Assembly (NCBI GenBank): GCA_963791805.1
Contig: CAWBTU010000003.1
Coordinates: 620,001-684,000 of the forward strand
DNA length: 64,000 nt
Direction of reading: 5' to 3'
Origin: JACMJL01 sp963791805
Lineage (GTDB): Bacteria > Bacillota > Clostridia > Clostridiales > Clostridiaceae
Positions within the stretch are counted from its first letter, which is position 1, and each line of letters begins with the position of its first letter. The notes beneath the pieces were generated by a model, which saw only the letters and a list, made by a program, of their open reading frames with translations, had not been told where the DNA came from and ran no database searches. Below, piece after piece: positions 41,372 through 50,276 of the stretch. The position numbers and the translations under genes were made by a program.

Positions 41372-43084
41372 TTGAAAAACATTACGCTTAAAAAAAAGGT
41401 AATCTTCTTATTTTCATTTATAGTACTATCATTTTTATTTTTTATTATCTTATATGTAGTGCCACAAGTAAATAACACTATTGACAATCAGGCTGAAAAT
41501 AAAATGAAAAATATGGTGGAAAGCGCTTATAATATTACAGATGTTTACTACTCTCAGTACAAGGACGGAAAAATCGATGAACAAACGGCTAAAAAATCTG
41601 CAATGGAAGTAATTAAAAATATGCGCTATGATAAAAATAAGACAGGATATTTTTGGATAAACGATTACGATGGCGTAATGTTAATGCATCCAGCAAAACC
41701 AGAATTAAACAATACCAATGTATTAAATATGGAAGACGCTGATGGCTTCAAACTTTTTGCCTCGTTTGTTGATATAGCTAAAACTAAGGGTGAAGGTACA
41801 GTACATTATAAATGGGCTAAGCCTGGAGTTACAGCACCTCAACCTAAAATATCCTATGTTAAAGGCTTTCAGTCTTGGAATTGGATAATAGGAAGCGGAA
41901 TTTATGTTGATGATCTAACTAAGTTTAAAGATGATTTAAGGAATAAAATATTGTTAGTTATGGCACTAATAATGTTAATTTCAAGCGTACTTATTGTACT
42001 GATAATACAACCATTAAATAAGAATCTTAAGACAATTGGAAATCATATAAATAAGCTTATGGAATACGATTTTAGTAGTGAATTAGATATTAATCAAAGT
42101 GATGAACTTGGACTTATTTCAACAGCAATTCAAAGCATGACTAATGATTTAAGAAGCCTAGTTTTGCAAATTAAAGAAGATGAGACAAGTTCTAATGATG
42201 ACTTATACGGGATTAATCTCAGTCTTGAAAAAATAACGAAGAATTCGGAAAGCATCTCTTTTACTATAGATAATTTAGCTAAAGGGGCAAACCTGCAGGC
42301 CGTTGCTGCTAGTAATTGCAGTAATGAAGTTAACACCATAGTGGATAAAATTGATGGCATTACAGCAGATATAAGCAATAACAGAGCATTAACTCAAAAT
42401 GCTGCAGTACTTGTTTCAAAATGTAATGATTCACTAAATTTCCAAGTTGAAAAAATGCAAAGCAACAGACAATCTTCTGAAAAAACTGTTCAGACAGTGG
42501 ATAAGCTTTCTCAAAAATCAGTTGAAATAGGGGAGATATTAGAAACAATTAAAAATATTGCAGAACAAACCAATCTATTAGCATTAAACGCGTCAATAGA
42601 AGCGGCAAGAGCTGGTGAAATGGGAAGAGGATTTGCAGTTGTGGCTGAGGAAGTAAGAAAATTGGCTGAAGAGTCCGAAGTCTCTACCAAATATATCAGT
42701 GATATGATAAGTGATGTTCAATTAAGTATATCAAAAACTGTAGATGAGATTAATGTAACAAAAACTAATATTGATGAGGGTGAAACTGCCCTAGCTGAAA
42801 CTATTAGTGTGTTTAAAGAAATAGCAGATGCAGTTGATAATGTAACGATTAACATAGAAGCAATAGCATTTTCATCCACCGAGATCAAGGAAAATGCTTC
42901 AAATATTGCTTCAGATGTGAAGAATATTGCAAGTATTTCACAAGAAACTGCAACAGGAACCAAGGAATTGTCTGCTATAAGCAATGAAGAAACTATAGAA
43001 GTAAAAAATATAAATAAGGGAACACAGGATTTGGCTAATCAAATGGAGAAAATGAGAAACTCAATACAGAAGTTTAAAATATAG
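41372..43084 (+). CDS. methyl-accepting chemotaxis protein with sCache domain
   Basis: A 570-residue chemoreceptor. Helix 1 (about 10-32), an extracellular single Cache domain (YFWINDYDGVMLMHPAKPEL, then SYVKGFQSWNWIIGSGIYVDD), helix 2 (about 192-213), HAMP (QPLNKNLKTIGNHINKLMEY), and the signalling hairpin AEQTNLLALNASIEAARAGE. sCache domains often bind small carboxylates or amino acids. TTG at 41372 is favoured (7 bases after AAGGAGG); the ATG at 41366 is too close to that site. Confidence 0.9.
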   Translation: MKNITLKKKVIFLFSFIVLSFLFFIILYVVPQVNNTIDNQAENKMKNMVESAYNITDVYYSQYKDGKIDEQTAKKSAMEVIKNMRYDKNKTGYFWINDYDGVMLMHPAKPELNNTNVLNMEDADGFKLFASFVDIAKTKGEGTVHYKWAKPGVTAPQPKISYVKGFQSWNWIIGSGIYVDDLTKFKDDLRNKILLVMALIMLISSVLIVLIIQPLNKNLKTIGNHINKLMEYDFSSELDINQSDELGLISTAIQSMTNDLRSLVLQIKEDETSSNDDLYGINLSLEKITKNSESISFTIDNLAKGANLQAVAASNCSNEVNTIVDKIDGITADISNNRALTQNAAVLVSKCNDSLNFQVEKMQSNRQSSEKTVQTVDKLSQKSVEIGEILETIKNIAEQTNLLALNASIEAARAGEMGRGFAVVAEEVRKLAEESEVSTKYISDMISDVQLSISKTVDEINVTKTNIDEGETALAETISVFKEIADAVDNVTINIEAIAFSSTEIKENASNIASDVKNIASISQETATGTKELSAISNEETIEVKNINKGTQDLANQMEKMRNSIQKFKI

Positions 43085-43128
43085 ATTAGAATTGCTTTTC
43101 AAATATTAAATTTAAAGGGGATCAAACT

Positions 43129-43491
43129 ATGAAATTTACTTGGACTACATTAACAGTTAATAATTTAGAAGAATCTTTAAAATTTTATCAAGAAATTGTT
43201 GGACTTTCACTGAATCAAAGATTTCCAGCTGGGCCAGGAGTTGAGATTGCGTTTTTAGGAGATGGAGAAACAAAGATTGAATTAATATGCAATGAAGCAA
43301 ATAAGCAAGTTAATTTAGGACATGATATTTCCTTAGGGTTTGAAGTGAAATCTGTTGATGAGATGATGGTATTTGTAAAAGAAAAAGGCATGGAAGTGCA
43401 TAGCGGACCGTTTCAACCTAATCCACATGTGAAATTTATCTATGTAATGGACCCGAATGGATTAAAAATTCAGTTTGTAGAAAACATGTAG
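43129..43491 (+). CDS. VOC family (lactoylglutathione-lyase-like) protein
   Basis: A 120-residue VOC protein: FTWTTLTVNNLEESLKFYQE at the start, AFLGDGETKIELIC in the middle with metal-type Glu, and FIYVMDPNGLKIQFVENM at the end. Closest in form to YaeR/glyoxalase-like proteins; the substrate is not known. GGGG (43117-43120) is the ribosome site. It may be co-transcribed with the chemoreceptor 44 bases upstream. A terminator follows. Confidence 0.87.
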   Translation: MKFTWTTLTVNNLEESLKFYQEIVGLSLNQRFPAGPGVEIAFLGDGETKIELICNEANKQVNLGHDISLGFEVKSVDEMMVFVKEKGMEVHSGPFQPNPHVKFIYVMDPNGLKIQFVENM

Positions 43492-43516
43492 CACATAGGA
43501 AGACCAGAGAATTATA

Positions 43517-43552
43517 AACTGCTGACAATAGAAAATCGTCAGCAGTTTTTTT
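43517..43552 (+). terminator. terminator after VOC gene
   Basis: A perfect 10-bp stem AACTGCTGAC (43517-43526) with GTCAGCAGTT (43538-43547) and a T-run. Confidence 0.85.
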
Positions 43553-43599
43553 CTACCTCCGAAGCCCAGACAATTACAAGGTATAAGCAGTTTATTTGA

Positions 43600-44550
43600 T
43601 TAACAACAGCCTAGACAATTTGAACAATCAGAACATGAATTTGTAACCTTAAGTTCAGAAGGATATATATTAAAGTCATTACTACTAATAGAGTATTCAA
43701 GGTCGGGATTATTATTAAATGTAACTGTATCCTCATGAAAGTTGATGATTAAAGGAACAGTCTCCATTTCAGAATAGTTTAGTATACTTAGAATAGATGC
43801 AGGCTTAAAATCAGCTATCATAACATCTTTATGAATTATTTCAATTCTGTCAGTAGTAGTTTTAAGACTTTTGATGGAACCATCCTCATAAAATTTCAAA
43901 GAATTAGCATCTCCATTAAGTTCAAGTGGATTGTTATCGAAAGGTAGAATATGGCCAATCGGAGTAGTAACTAAAAGAGGCATTTTAGGTTCTAATGAGC
44001 TAATAGAACCATCTTTATAGAAGGAAATACCGTAGCCACATTCTATAGTGCCAACTGGTGAGTTAATAGTAACATGTTCATGAGGCCAAAATGTGATGCT
44101 TTTTAGTTCGCCAGTCTGATAAAACAATAGACTTATAACTTTTGCATCAAAATTGCCACAAGGAAGGTTAAAAGATATATTTTCAGCCAAAGTATATTCA
44201 TCTTCCTCAGACCAAAATCCTGAGAGTTTTGCATTTAGAGGAAAGATACGTTGAACACTCTCATCAGGATAAAAAAGAATATATTCTGCAGGAATAATTC
44301 CAACTGAAGTATTAACTTTAATCTGAGATTGCAGTGAAATACTTTTTATATTTCCATTGTCATGAAAATATATTGGTGTAATATCTGTCCTTCTATCAGA
44401 GTCTATTTCATATTGAGGGGTCAATATTCCTATTGGTGTCTGGAAATTATTAAGCATATTTAAGTTACAGAATTTAAGATTACCGTTTTCAAATGCTTCG
44501 TAGGATGAAATACCATTTATTTTTCCATACTTAGTATATAAATTATTCAT
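43600..44550 (-). CDS. uncharacterised repeat protein with Cys-rich tail
   Basis: A 316-residue protein with at least five copies of a beta-hairpin motif of the form (Y/F)(Y/K)-x-D/N/G-G-x-(I/L)-K/S-S-(I/L): IYFHDNGNIKSI, LFYQTGELKSIT, SFYKDGSISSLE, KFYEDGSIKSLK and a diverged LFYPDESVQRI. Each is followed by a strand with TPIG or SPVG, which resembles MORN/YwqK-type repeats. The tail CSDCSNCLGCC has five cysteines and could bind metal. No signal peptide. Function unknown. The ribosome site GGAGG is just upstream on the minus strand. Confidence 0.75.
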   Translation of the reverse strand: MNNLYTKYGKINGISSYEAFENGNLKFCNLNMLNNFQTPIGILTPQYEIDSDRRTDITPIYFHDNGNIKSISLQSQIKVNTSVGIIPAEYILFYPDESVQRIFPLNAKLSGFWSEEDEYTLAENISFNLPCGNFDAKVISLLFYQTGELKSITFWPHEHVTINSPVGTIECGYGISFYKDGSISSLEPKMPLLVTTPIGHILPFDNNPLELNGDANSLKFYEDGSIKSLKTTTDRIEIIHKDVMIADFKPASILSILNYSEMETVPLIINFHEDTVTFNNNPDLEYSISSNDFNIYPSELKVTNSCSDCSNCLGCC

Positions 44551-44791
44551 TATTAACCTCCTTGATAAAAATACAATAATATTGACAAGTTAATATTATT
44601 ATAGCATATTATTAATAAATACATAGACAGTAGTACAAGTAATTAGCAAATTATCAATATGATTATAGCCAAATTTTTATTTGTGGAAACAGCTACTATA
44701 ATACTTTCTATGAGATAGATAACTATAAATATTTATGATATAATCAGAAAAATACCACAAATGAATAAAAATCAAAATAGGGGGATAAGTT

Positions 44792-46777
44792 ATGCAAAAA
44801 ACACATGATAATCCATTTAGAAAAATATTTAATCCTGCAATAAAGCTAATGAATAAATTTAGTTTTACTATAAAGTTTACTATTGTAGGTGTATTGGTTT
44901 TATTCCTTTCTGGTTTCATCTACTTTAATTTCTATTCAAACATAAAAACTAATATAGATTTTTCGGATTCTGAATTAAAAGGTGATTTATTTATAAAAGA
45001 TTTATATGAGATGATTTATATTTCAGGTAAAATGGGCTATGTAGATGCTAGCACTAAAGCAACTTTATTGGCAGAATTTGAAAAGGATTATGCTGATTTG
45101 GAAAAAGTTCAGAGTGAGCACACAGATATTTGTACTAAGGAAAAAATTGATGATATAAAGGTAGCCTATGATAAAGCTAAAGCTGGCGGAACTGTTGAAG
45201 CATATAACTTAATCAATGCTGTTAATTCATGCATTGGAGAGGTTGGAGATAAATCAAATCTTATATTAGACCCAGATATAGATACTTATTATTCCATGGA
45301 TAGCCTTTTAAATAATATGTCCTCCTATATAGTTAAGTTAGCTGAATACAGGCAGGACCCTAAAACTTATAGTTATCTTTTAGGATCAGTTTCTGATATA
45401 TCTAATACACTAATAATGGAAAAAGATAAAGCGTATAATTATAATTCCTCACTACAAGGACGATATGATGACGCAAACAAGCTTAAAGAACTTACTTTAA
45501 ACATGAAAGACGAAAAGACAGTAAATCAATATTATAATGAAGCACTTGATACGCTAAATAGTTTGCAAAAAATAGAATATAAAAACTTAGATAACCTAAT
45601 AAATATCAGACTTAATAAACTGCAAGATTCGCTGAGAAATGTAGCAATGATATCTATAATTTTATTGATTGCAATTGGATATATATTTATTAGCTTATGT
45701 TTAGCAATTCAAGATTCAATTAATAATATTGAAAAAGGGGTTTCAAGAGTTTCAGATGGTGATTTAACTGTTGAATTGAAGCTACATACAAAAGATGAGT
45801 TAAAAGAAATTGAAGACTATTTTAATAAAATGATTAAAAAGTTGAAAGAATTAATTTCTCAAGTAAAGTATACAGGAGAAGATGTAACTACAGCCTCAGA
45901 GGAGATGAAAGCTGCTGCCAATGAAATTAGCAATGTATCAGAAGAGATAACTGCTTCAGTTTCTGACTTAGCGAAAGGTGCTGAGAAACAAGCCATTAAT
46001 ACAGAAGCTGGTAATATCAAAATAACTGAAGTTGTAAATGGATTAGAGAATATTACAGTAGAGATGTCAAGCTTAGAAAAATTAGAAGCAAAAGCAAAAG
46101 CAGCTTTAGAAGTAGGTCACAAATCAGTAGAATACCAAAATACTAAAATGAATGAAAGTAAAAGAGTTTCCAGTGAAGTATCTAATGCTATAGATTCACT
46201 TTCTCAGAAATCAAACGAAATTGGTGAGATTATTGTTGCAATTAAGAGTATTTCTGACCAAACAAACTTGCTGGCATTAAATGCTGCAATTGAAGCTGCT
46301 CGTGCAGGGGAACAAGGTAGAGGATTTTCAGTTGTTGCAGAAGAAGTTAGAAAATTGGCAGAACAATCTAGTGCTTCAGCTCAAAAAATTGAAGAAATCA
46401 TAAAAGAGGTACAAAATAGTGTAGGGTATTCAGTTGCACTTATTAGTAAATCTAATATTGTAGCTGAGGATCAGGAAAAAGCTTTAATTGATACAATAGG
46501 TACCTTTAAGAATATATCAGAAATGGTTTCAACAATTAATGATAATGTTGTTAAAGTAAGTGAAATTACAGGTTCATTAAGTAGCCAAGCTAAAGAAGCT
46601 GGTGGGGATATGAATAACATAGCCAAGATTTCACAAGATGCTGCTTCAAGTTCAGAAACCTTAGCAGCATCCTCGGAAGAACAAACTTCTGTTATTCTTA
46701 GTATTTCAGAATCAGCTAATAGTTTAGCTAATTTAGCAACTAGTCTGCAGCAGAGTATTGATAAATTTATAATATAA
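44792..46777 (+). CDS. methyl-accepting chemotaxis protein with long helical extracellular domain
   Basis: A 661-residue chemoreceptor. Helix 1 at about 30-50, an extracellular region of about 230 residues that is all-helical and lacks Cache motifs (it resembles a helical-bundle sensor), helix 2 at about 285-307, HAMP (EKGVSRVSDGDLTVELKL), then the coiled coil with SDQTNLLALNAAIEAARAGE and GFSVVAEEVRKLAEQ. GGGGAT (44781-44786) is the ribosome site. The end of the gene is duplicated into the repeat that follows. Ligand unknown. Confidence 0.9.
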   Translation: MQKTHDNPFRKIFNPAIKLMNKFSFTIKFTIVGVLVLFLSGFIYFNFYSNIKTNIDFSDSELKGDLFIKDLYEMIYISGKMGYVDASTKATLLAEFEKDYADLEKVQSEHTDICTKEKIDDIKVAYDKAKAGGTVEAYNLINAVNSCIGEVGDKSNLILDPDIDTYYSMDSLLNNMSSYIVKLAEYRQDPKTYSYLLGSVSDISNTLIMEKDKAYNYNSSLQGRYDDANKLKELTLNMKDEKTVNQYYNEALDTLNSLQKIEYKNLDNLINIRLNKLQDSLRNVAMISIILLIAIGYIFISLCLAIQDSINNIEKGVSRVSDGDLTVELKLHTKDELKEIEDYFNKMIKKLKELISQVKYTGEDVTTASEEMKAAANEISNVSEEITASVSDLAKGAEKQAINTEAGNIKITEVVNGLENITVEMSSLEKLEAKAKAALEVGHKSVEYQNTKMNESKRVSSEVSNAIDSLSQKSNEIGEIIVAIKSISDQTNLLALNAAIEAARAGEQGRGFSVVAEEVRKLAEQSSASAQKIEEIIKEVQNSVGYSVALISKSNIVAEDQEKALIDTIGTFKNISEMVSTINDNVVKVSEITGSLSSQAKEAGGDMNNIAKISQDAASSSETLAASSEEQTSVILSISESANSLANLATSLQQSIDKFII

Positions 46778-46821
46778 GTGGTGCCATAATATAAGTGGTG
46801 CCAGGCACGTGACAAGTGACA
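46769..46821. repeat. GGTGCCAGGCAC repeat with 17-bp tandem duplication of the gene end
   Basis: A 17-base segment spanning the chemoreceptor stop codon and the first six bases of the repeat (46769-46785) is copied exactly at 46786-46802, then the full 25-bp core runs 46797-46821. Confidence 0.85.
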
Positions 46822-46841
46822 TTTACATTATTTAAATGATG

Positions 46842-46870
46842 AAGAGTCGAGTTTTCGGCTCTTTTGTTTT
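46842..46870 (+). terminator. terminator after chemoreceptor
   Basis: AAGAGTCGA (46842-46850) pairs with TCGGCTCTT (46855-46863) with one G-U pair, followed by TTGTTTTTG. Confidence 0.75.
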
Positions 46871-46954
46871 TGCAAACACGTATAGCAAGTGGACGTGTAT
46901 GCATACTAATGGTAAAATGTATTGAACGTAATCACTAAAGAGAAGAGGGTTATT

Positions 46955-47677
46955 ATGGAGAATATAGTATTTAACTATTCAGAAAAAACCATAAAAGAAA
47001 GAAAAAAAATACTGTTTTTAATGGGGATAATGATTCCAGTCACTATGTTATTGACAATAGTTTTCATGTCAATTGGTAAAGACTCTGTAGATGTAATTGA
47101 GCTTGCAATTATTTTTGTAGTTGTTAGTGTATTTGTTTCTTTAGAACTTATGCTAGTTAGTTACATAATGTTTAAAAAACTACGTAGCACTAAACTAGTA
47201 GTTTGTGAAGAGGGTATTGAAAGAATTGGGGGAAAATCAAAAGAGTTTATAAAATATAGCGATATTAAAAAGCTTCAAGTTAAAAATGATAAGTATGGTA
47301 AATTATTATTTATCAAAGTGAATGCAAAGAAAAGAATACTTACAATTTATGGGTTTGATAACATGGAAAACATCTTAAACATCTTAAAAGAAAATGTTTG
47401 TGAGGACATAAATATAAGTGAGAAGCAGCATAAAGTGGACTGGAATAGCCCCTTTACGCTAGTAATAGTAATGCTATTAACTTGTGGAATTTTGATTGGA
47501 ATGATGAAATTTAATTTAAGTATATATAGAATCTTTAATATATTATTTCCATTAGTTTTAGGTGGATATTTCTTATTTTTTAAGCCTATATCAAAGGCAT
47601 CAGGTGCGCGCTTTAGAATATTTGAAATAATAATTGCCTGTGTTATGATAATAGCTACAATACTTAGTCTTTTTTAG
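46955..47677 (+). CDS. uncharacterised membrane protein with PH-like cytosolic region
   Basis: A 240-residue protein. Helices at about 22-42 and 50-72, a cytosolic beta-rich segment (about 75-155, LVVCEEGIERIG...FIKYSDIKKLQV) resembling bacterial PH-like domains, then three more helices to the C-terminus. AGAGGG (46942-46947) before the ATG at 46955 decides the start. Not otherwise recognised; a single-gene unit with its own terminator. Confidence 0.72.
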   Translation: MENIVFNYSEKTIKERKKILFLMGIMIPVTMLLTIVFMSIGKDSVDVIELAIIFVVVSVFVSLELMLVSYIMFKKLRSTKLVVCEEGIERIGGKSKEFIKYSDIKKLQVKNDKYGKLLFIKVNAKKRILTIYGFDNMENILNILKENVCEDINISEKQHKVDWNSPFTLVIVMLLTCGILIGMMKFNLSIYRIFNILFPLVLGGYFLFFKPISKASGARFRIFEIIIACVMIIATILSLF

Positions 47678-47721
47678 CAATAAATATTGTTGAGTTTCTT
47701 TTTTTATATAATGCCTTTTTT

Positions 47722-47756
47722 ATCGGGACGGTGCTGATTCATCCCGATTTTTTTCT
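47722..47756 (+). terminator. terminator after membrane protein gene
   Basis: ATCGGGA (47722-47728) pairs with TCCCGAT (47742-47748), followed by eight T. Confidence 0.85.
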
Positions 47757-47901
47757 TCCCTTAAATAATAAGTAATACAATGAATAACAAGGGGATTTAA
47801 CATAAAAATACATTATTCAAGTATAGTGATATAATTATTAATAAGACATTTATATTTATAAATTGACCAAGATATTTAATCTCAGAAAGGATAGATTGCC
47901 A

Positions 47902-48708
47902 ATGAAAAAAGATATGAAACTAAATGTCAATAGATTTCAAGGGTTTGCAGATATTTATGATAATGCTAGACCTGAGTGTCCTGAAAAGGTAAAAGAAATA
48001 CTACTAAAGTATTTAAATGAAAAGCCTTCATTAGTTGTAGATATAGGATGCGGAACAGGACTTTCAACAACTATTTGGAGTGAAGTGAGTAGTAATGTTA
48101 TTGGAATAGAACCAAGCGAAGATATGATAAAGTTAGCACGGGAGAAATCGAAGAATTTTAGTAATGTAGAATTCATATCTGCTTTCTCAAACAATACAAG
48201 CATTGAAGACAATAGTGTAGATATCGTTACATGCTCTCAAGCCTTTCATTGGATGAATCCAGAATCAACTATAAATGAAGTGGCTAGAATTCTAAAAAAG
48301 GGCGGAATTTTTGCAACTTATGATTGCGATTGGCCACCGGTATGCAATTGGCAAGCTGAGCTTGAATATGAGAAGCTATTTAGGAAGGTAAGTGAGCTTG
48401 AAGCTGAACATAGTAGTCTTAAAAACAGCTTTGTGAAATGGGACAAGGACAAACATCTTATTAATATAAAGAATAGTAATAAATTTAGATTTGCTCGCGA
48501 AGTGGTTTTTTTAAATCGTGAAAATTGTGATGGAGAAAGATTTATCAATATTGCATTAAGCCAAGGTGGACTTCAAGCTATTATTAGAGAAGAAATAGCA
48601 GAATTCAATCCATTTTTAGAAATATTTCAGGAAAAAATAATTGAGATTTTTGGTGATGCTACCTTTGAGATAGAATTCTGTTATCGGATGAGGATTGGTA
48701 TAAAGTAG
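47902..48708 (+). CDS. class I SAM-dependent methyltransferase
   Basis: A 268-residue methyltransferase: motif I VVDIGCGTGLSTTIW, motif II region NVIGIEPSEDMIKLA, motif post-II VDIVTCSQAFHWM, and EVARILKKGGIFATYD. It resembles the UbiE/COQ5-like and tRNA-independent small-molecule group; the substrate is not deducible. AAAGGA (47886-47891) precedes the ATG at 47902; TTG at 47863 and ATG at 47914 are alternatives. Confidence 0.85.
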   Translation: MKKDMKLNVNRFQGFADIYDNARPECPEKVKEILLKYLNEKPSLVVDIGCGTGLSTTIWSEVSSNVIGIEPSEDMIKLAREKSKNFSNVEFISAFSNNTSIEDNSVDIVTCSQAFHWMNPESTINEVARILKKGGIFATYDCDWPPVCNWQAELEYEKLFRKVSELEAEHSSLKNSFVKWDKDKHLINIKNSNKFRFAREVVFLNRENCDGERFINIALSQGGLQAIIREEIAEFNPFLEIFQEKIIEIFGDATFEIEFCYRMRIGIK

Positions 48709-48764
48709 AATTTTATAGAAAGAAAATAAAGGTTGAATTAGTTGTGAACTGGAGGAACAATGAT

Positions 48765-49094
48765 ATGGAAAATATAGTTTTTATTCTGATATGTTTTCTA
48801 TGTGCTACTTTATTTTTATTATTGGGTATATATGCACTGAAAAAGAAAACACCTATAAATTTTTGGTCCGGAAAAACAGTAAGAAGTGAAGAGGTAACAA
48901 ATATTATTGAATACAACAAAGAAAACTCCATAATGTGGATAGCGTATTCAGCATTTTATTGGGCAGCAGGTTTGACAGGATTTTTTAGTAGACCATACCT
49001 TGACATAGTTATTTTGTTGCTAAGTGTATTTCCAGGTTTTCTGTTACTTGTTTTAAATTACAAACGAATCGAGAAAAAGTATTTAGTAAAGTAG
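48765..49094 (+). CDS. small membrane protein, DUF3784/SdpI-like
   Basis: A 109-residue protein with three hydrophobic helices. Between helices 1 and 2 lies INFWSGKTVRSEEVTNIIEYN, typical of the DUF3784/SdpI-like group, in which some members give immunity to toxin peptides. The start at 48765 fits GGAGGA (48751-48756). It follows the methyltransferase by 56 bases and may be co-transcribed. Confidence 0.72.
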   Translation: MENIVFILICFLCATLFLLLGIYALKKKTPINFWSGKTVRSEEVTNIIEYNKENSIMWIAYSAFYWAAGLTGFFSRPYLDIVILLLSVFPGFLLLVLNYKRIEKKYLVK

Positions 49095-49161
49095 AGCAGG
49101 TTTACTCTCGATATTTACTTTTATGGTATACGATGGTAACATTGATATAGGGAGTGATAAA

Positions 49162-49665
49162 ATGAAAAAGATAAGTAAGTCATTTATTATTTGTCTAACA
49201 GCTATAATCATAGTCTTTGGAATAGGGTTTACTTTATACAAAAATAGTTCTTTTTATTTTAGTTCAAACAACAATTTATCAAGTAAAAAAGATACAGGAA
49301 ATAGTGCTGATTCTATGCGAAATGAAGAAAACACCCAAGATGGTAAGAGTTTTAGTTTTGGTAAATATACAGGAAAGTGGTCTTTAATGGAGGTTACTTC
49401 AGATAAAGATACTAAAATAACTATAGATGATAATACAAAAATTAATAAGGGTAAATTCTATATGGTAGTATTAGATTCAGATTATAATATCGTAGCTAAA
49501 AAGAATGAATTATATGAAAATAATAATAAGAGTATAAGTTTTACTATACCTAAAGATGAAAAGTACATTATTAGAATTGTTGGAAAAAAGGCAAGTGGTA
49601 GTTTTAACATGAAAATCAGTGCAAATAGTAACATAAAAATAAACCACAAAGACTTTTTTGAGTAA
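49162..49665 (+). CDS. uncharacterised membrane-anchored or secreted protein
   Basis: A 167-residue protein with one N-terminal hydrophobic segment (about 7-25), a Ser/Asn/Lys-rich linker, and a C-terminal beta-rich domain (FGKYTGKWSLMEVTSDKDTK onward) resembling small extracellular binding domains. No lipobox cysteine. AGGGAGTGA (49149-49157) fixes the start. Third in a run of small membrane-associated genes. Confidence 0.7.
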   Translation: MKKISKSFIICLTAIIIVFGIGFTLYKNSSFYFSSNNNLSSKKDTGNSADSMRNEENTQDGKSFSFGKYTGKWSLMEVTSDKDTKITIDDNTKINKGKFYMVVLDSDYNIVAKKNELYENNNKSISFTIPKDEKYIIRIVGKKASGSFNMKISANSNIKINHKDFFE

Positions 49666-49764
49666 GATTTTAAATACCACTCTATTTAAATTTCTAAAAT
49701 TTAGTATAAAAAGCATGAAAATTTAAATAAAAGGTTATTGTTTTTCTCCAATTAATCTAGGGAA

Positions 49765-49815
49765 AGGGATGTCTCAAAATGATTAAAAAGTCATTTTTGA
49801 GACACCCTTTTTAGC
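49765..49815. terminator. long hairpin with T-run
   Basis: A near-perfect stem of about 17 bp (49765-49782 with 49791-49808) centred on TGATTAAAAAGTCA and ending in CCCTTTTT. Its outer sequence AGGGTGTCTCAAAA resembles widely dispersed repeat or IS ends, so it may have moved here. Confidence 0.65.
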
Positions 49816-49842
49816 TTTTTAAGTATGTATTTATCTAGCATT

Positions 49843-49931
49843 CTACTCTGTCATTAACATTGCAGAAGAAGCCTTTATTATTGTAGTAACATCTGAACCT
49901 ACCTTTAAGCCTAGTTCTTTAACAGCATCCA
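49843..49931 (-). pseudogene. molbindin/TOBE-domain remnant
   Basis: A 29-residue frame on the minus strand reading ELGLKVGSDVTTIIKASSAM, the terminal strand pair of Mop/TOBE molybdate-binding domains, ending in TAG. A stop lies two codons upstream of the only ATG and no ribosome site is present. Relic. Confidence 0.6.
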
Positions 49932-50207
49932 TCCATTATGATTAGCTGCTCCAGTACTTTTAAAAATCTAAACTCTGTATCACAAGAATAACTTGTATAA
50001 AACAATAAAAATGACTATAATTTAAAGGCAAGATAAATTTAATTATATAGTAAATTTATTACTAGTAGATCTACTTGAAAAGGATAGAGATAAAAAGAAA
50101 GCAAAGATAGTAGGGCACTAAAATTAATGAATAAAAAGGTGGTGAATTTGAGTGGAAAGCAAACCCGACCCCAGTGATATTATAAGAAACAACTTAATAT
50201 TGAATAA

Positions 50208-50254
50208 GGGAGGATTATGTAACTACTCATTTTAGCCAACTTTTGTATCCTCCC
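50208..50254 (+). promoter_or_regulatory. leader hairpin upstream of the CorA-like gene
   Basis: GGGAGGAT (50208-50215) and ATCCTCCC (50247-50254) are perfect complements enclosing a 31-base loop. The left arm is itself a ribosome-site-like GGGAGG followed by ATG TAA (50217-50222). The real ribosome site (GGAGG at 50263-50267) lies 8 bases after the right arm. Could be an attenuator or translational switch; no known riboswitch class was recognised. Confidence 0.45.
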
Positions 50255-50276
50255 AAAAGAATGGAGGAATATTAAT

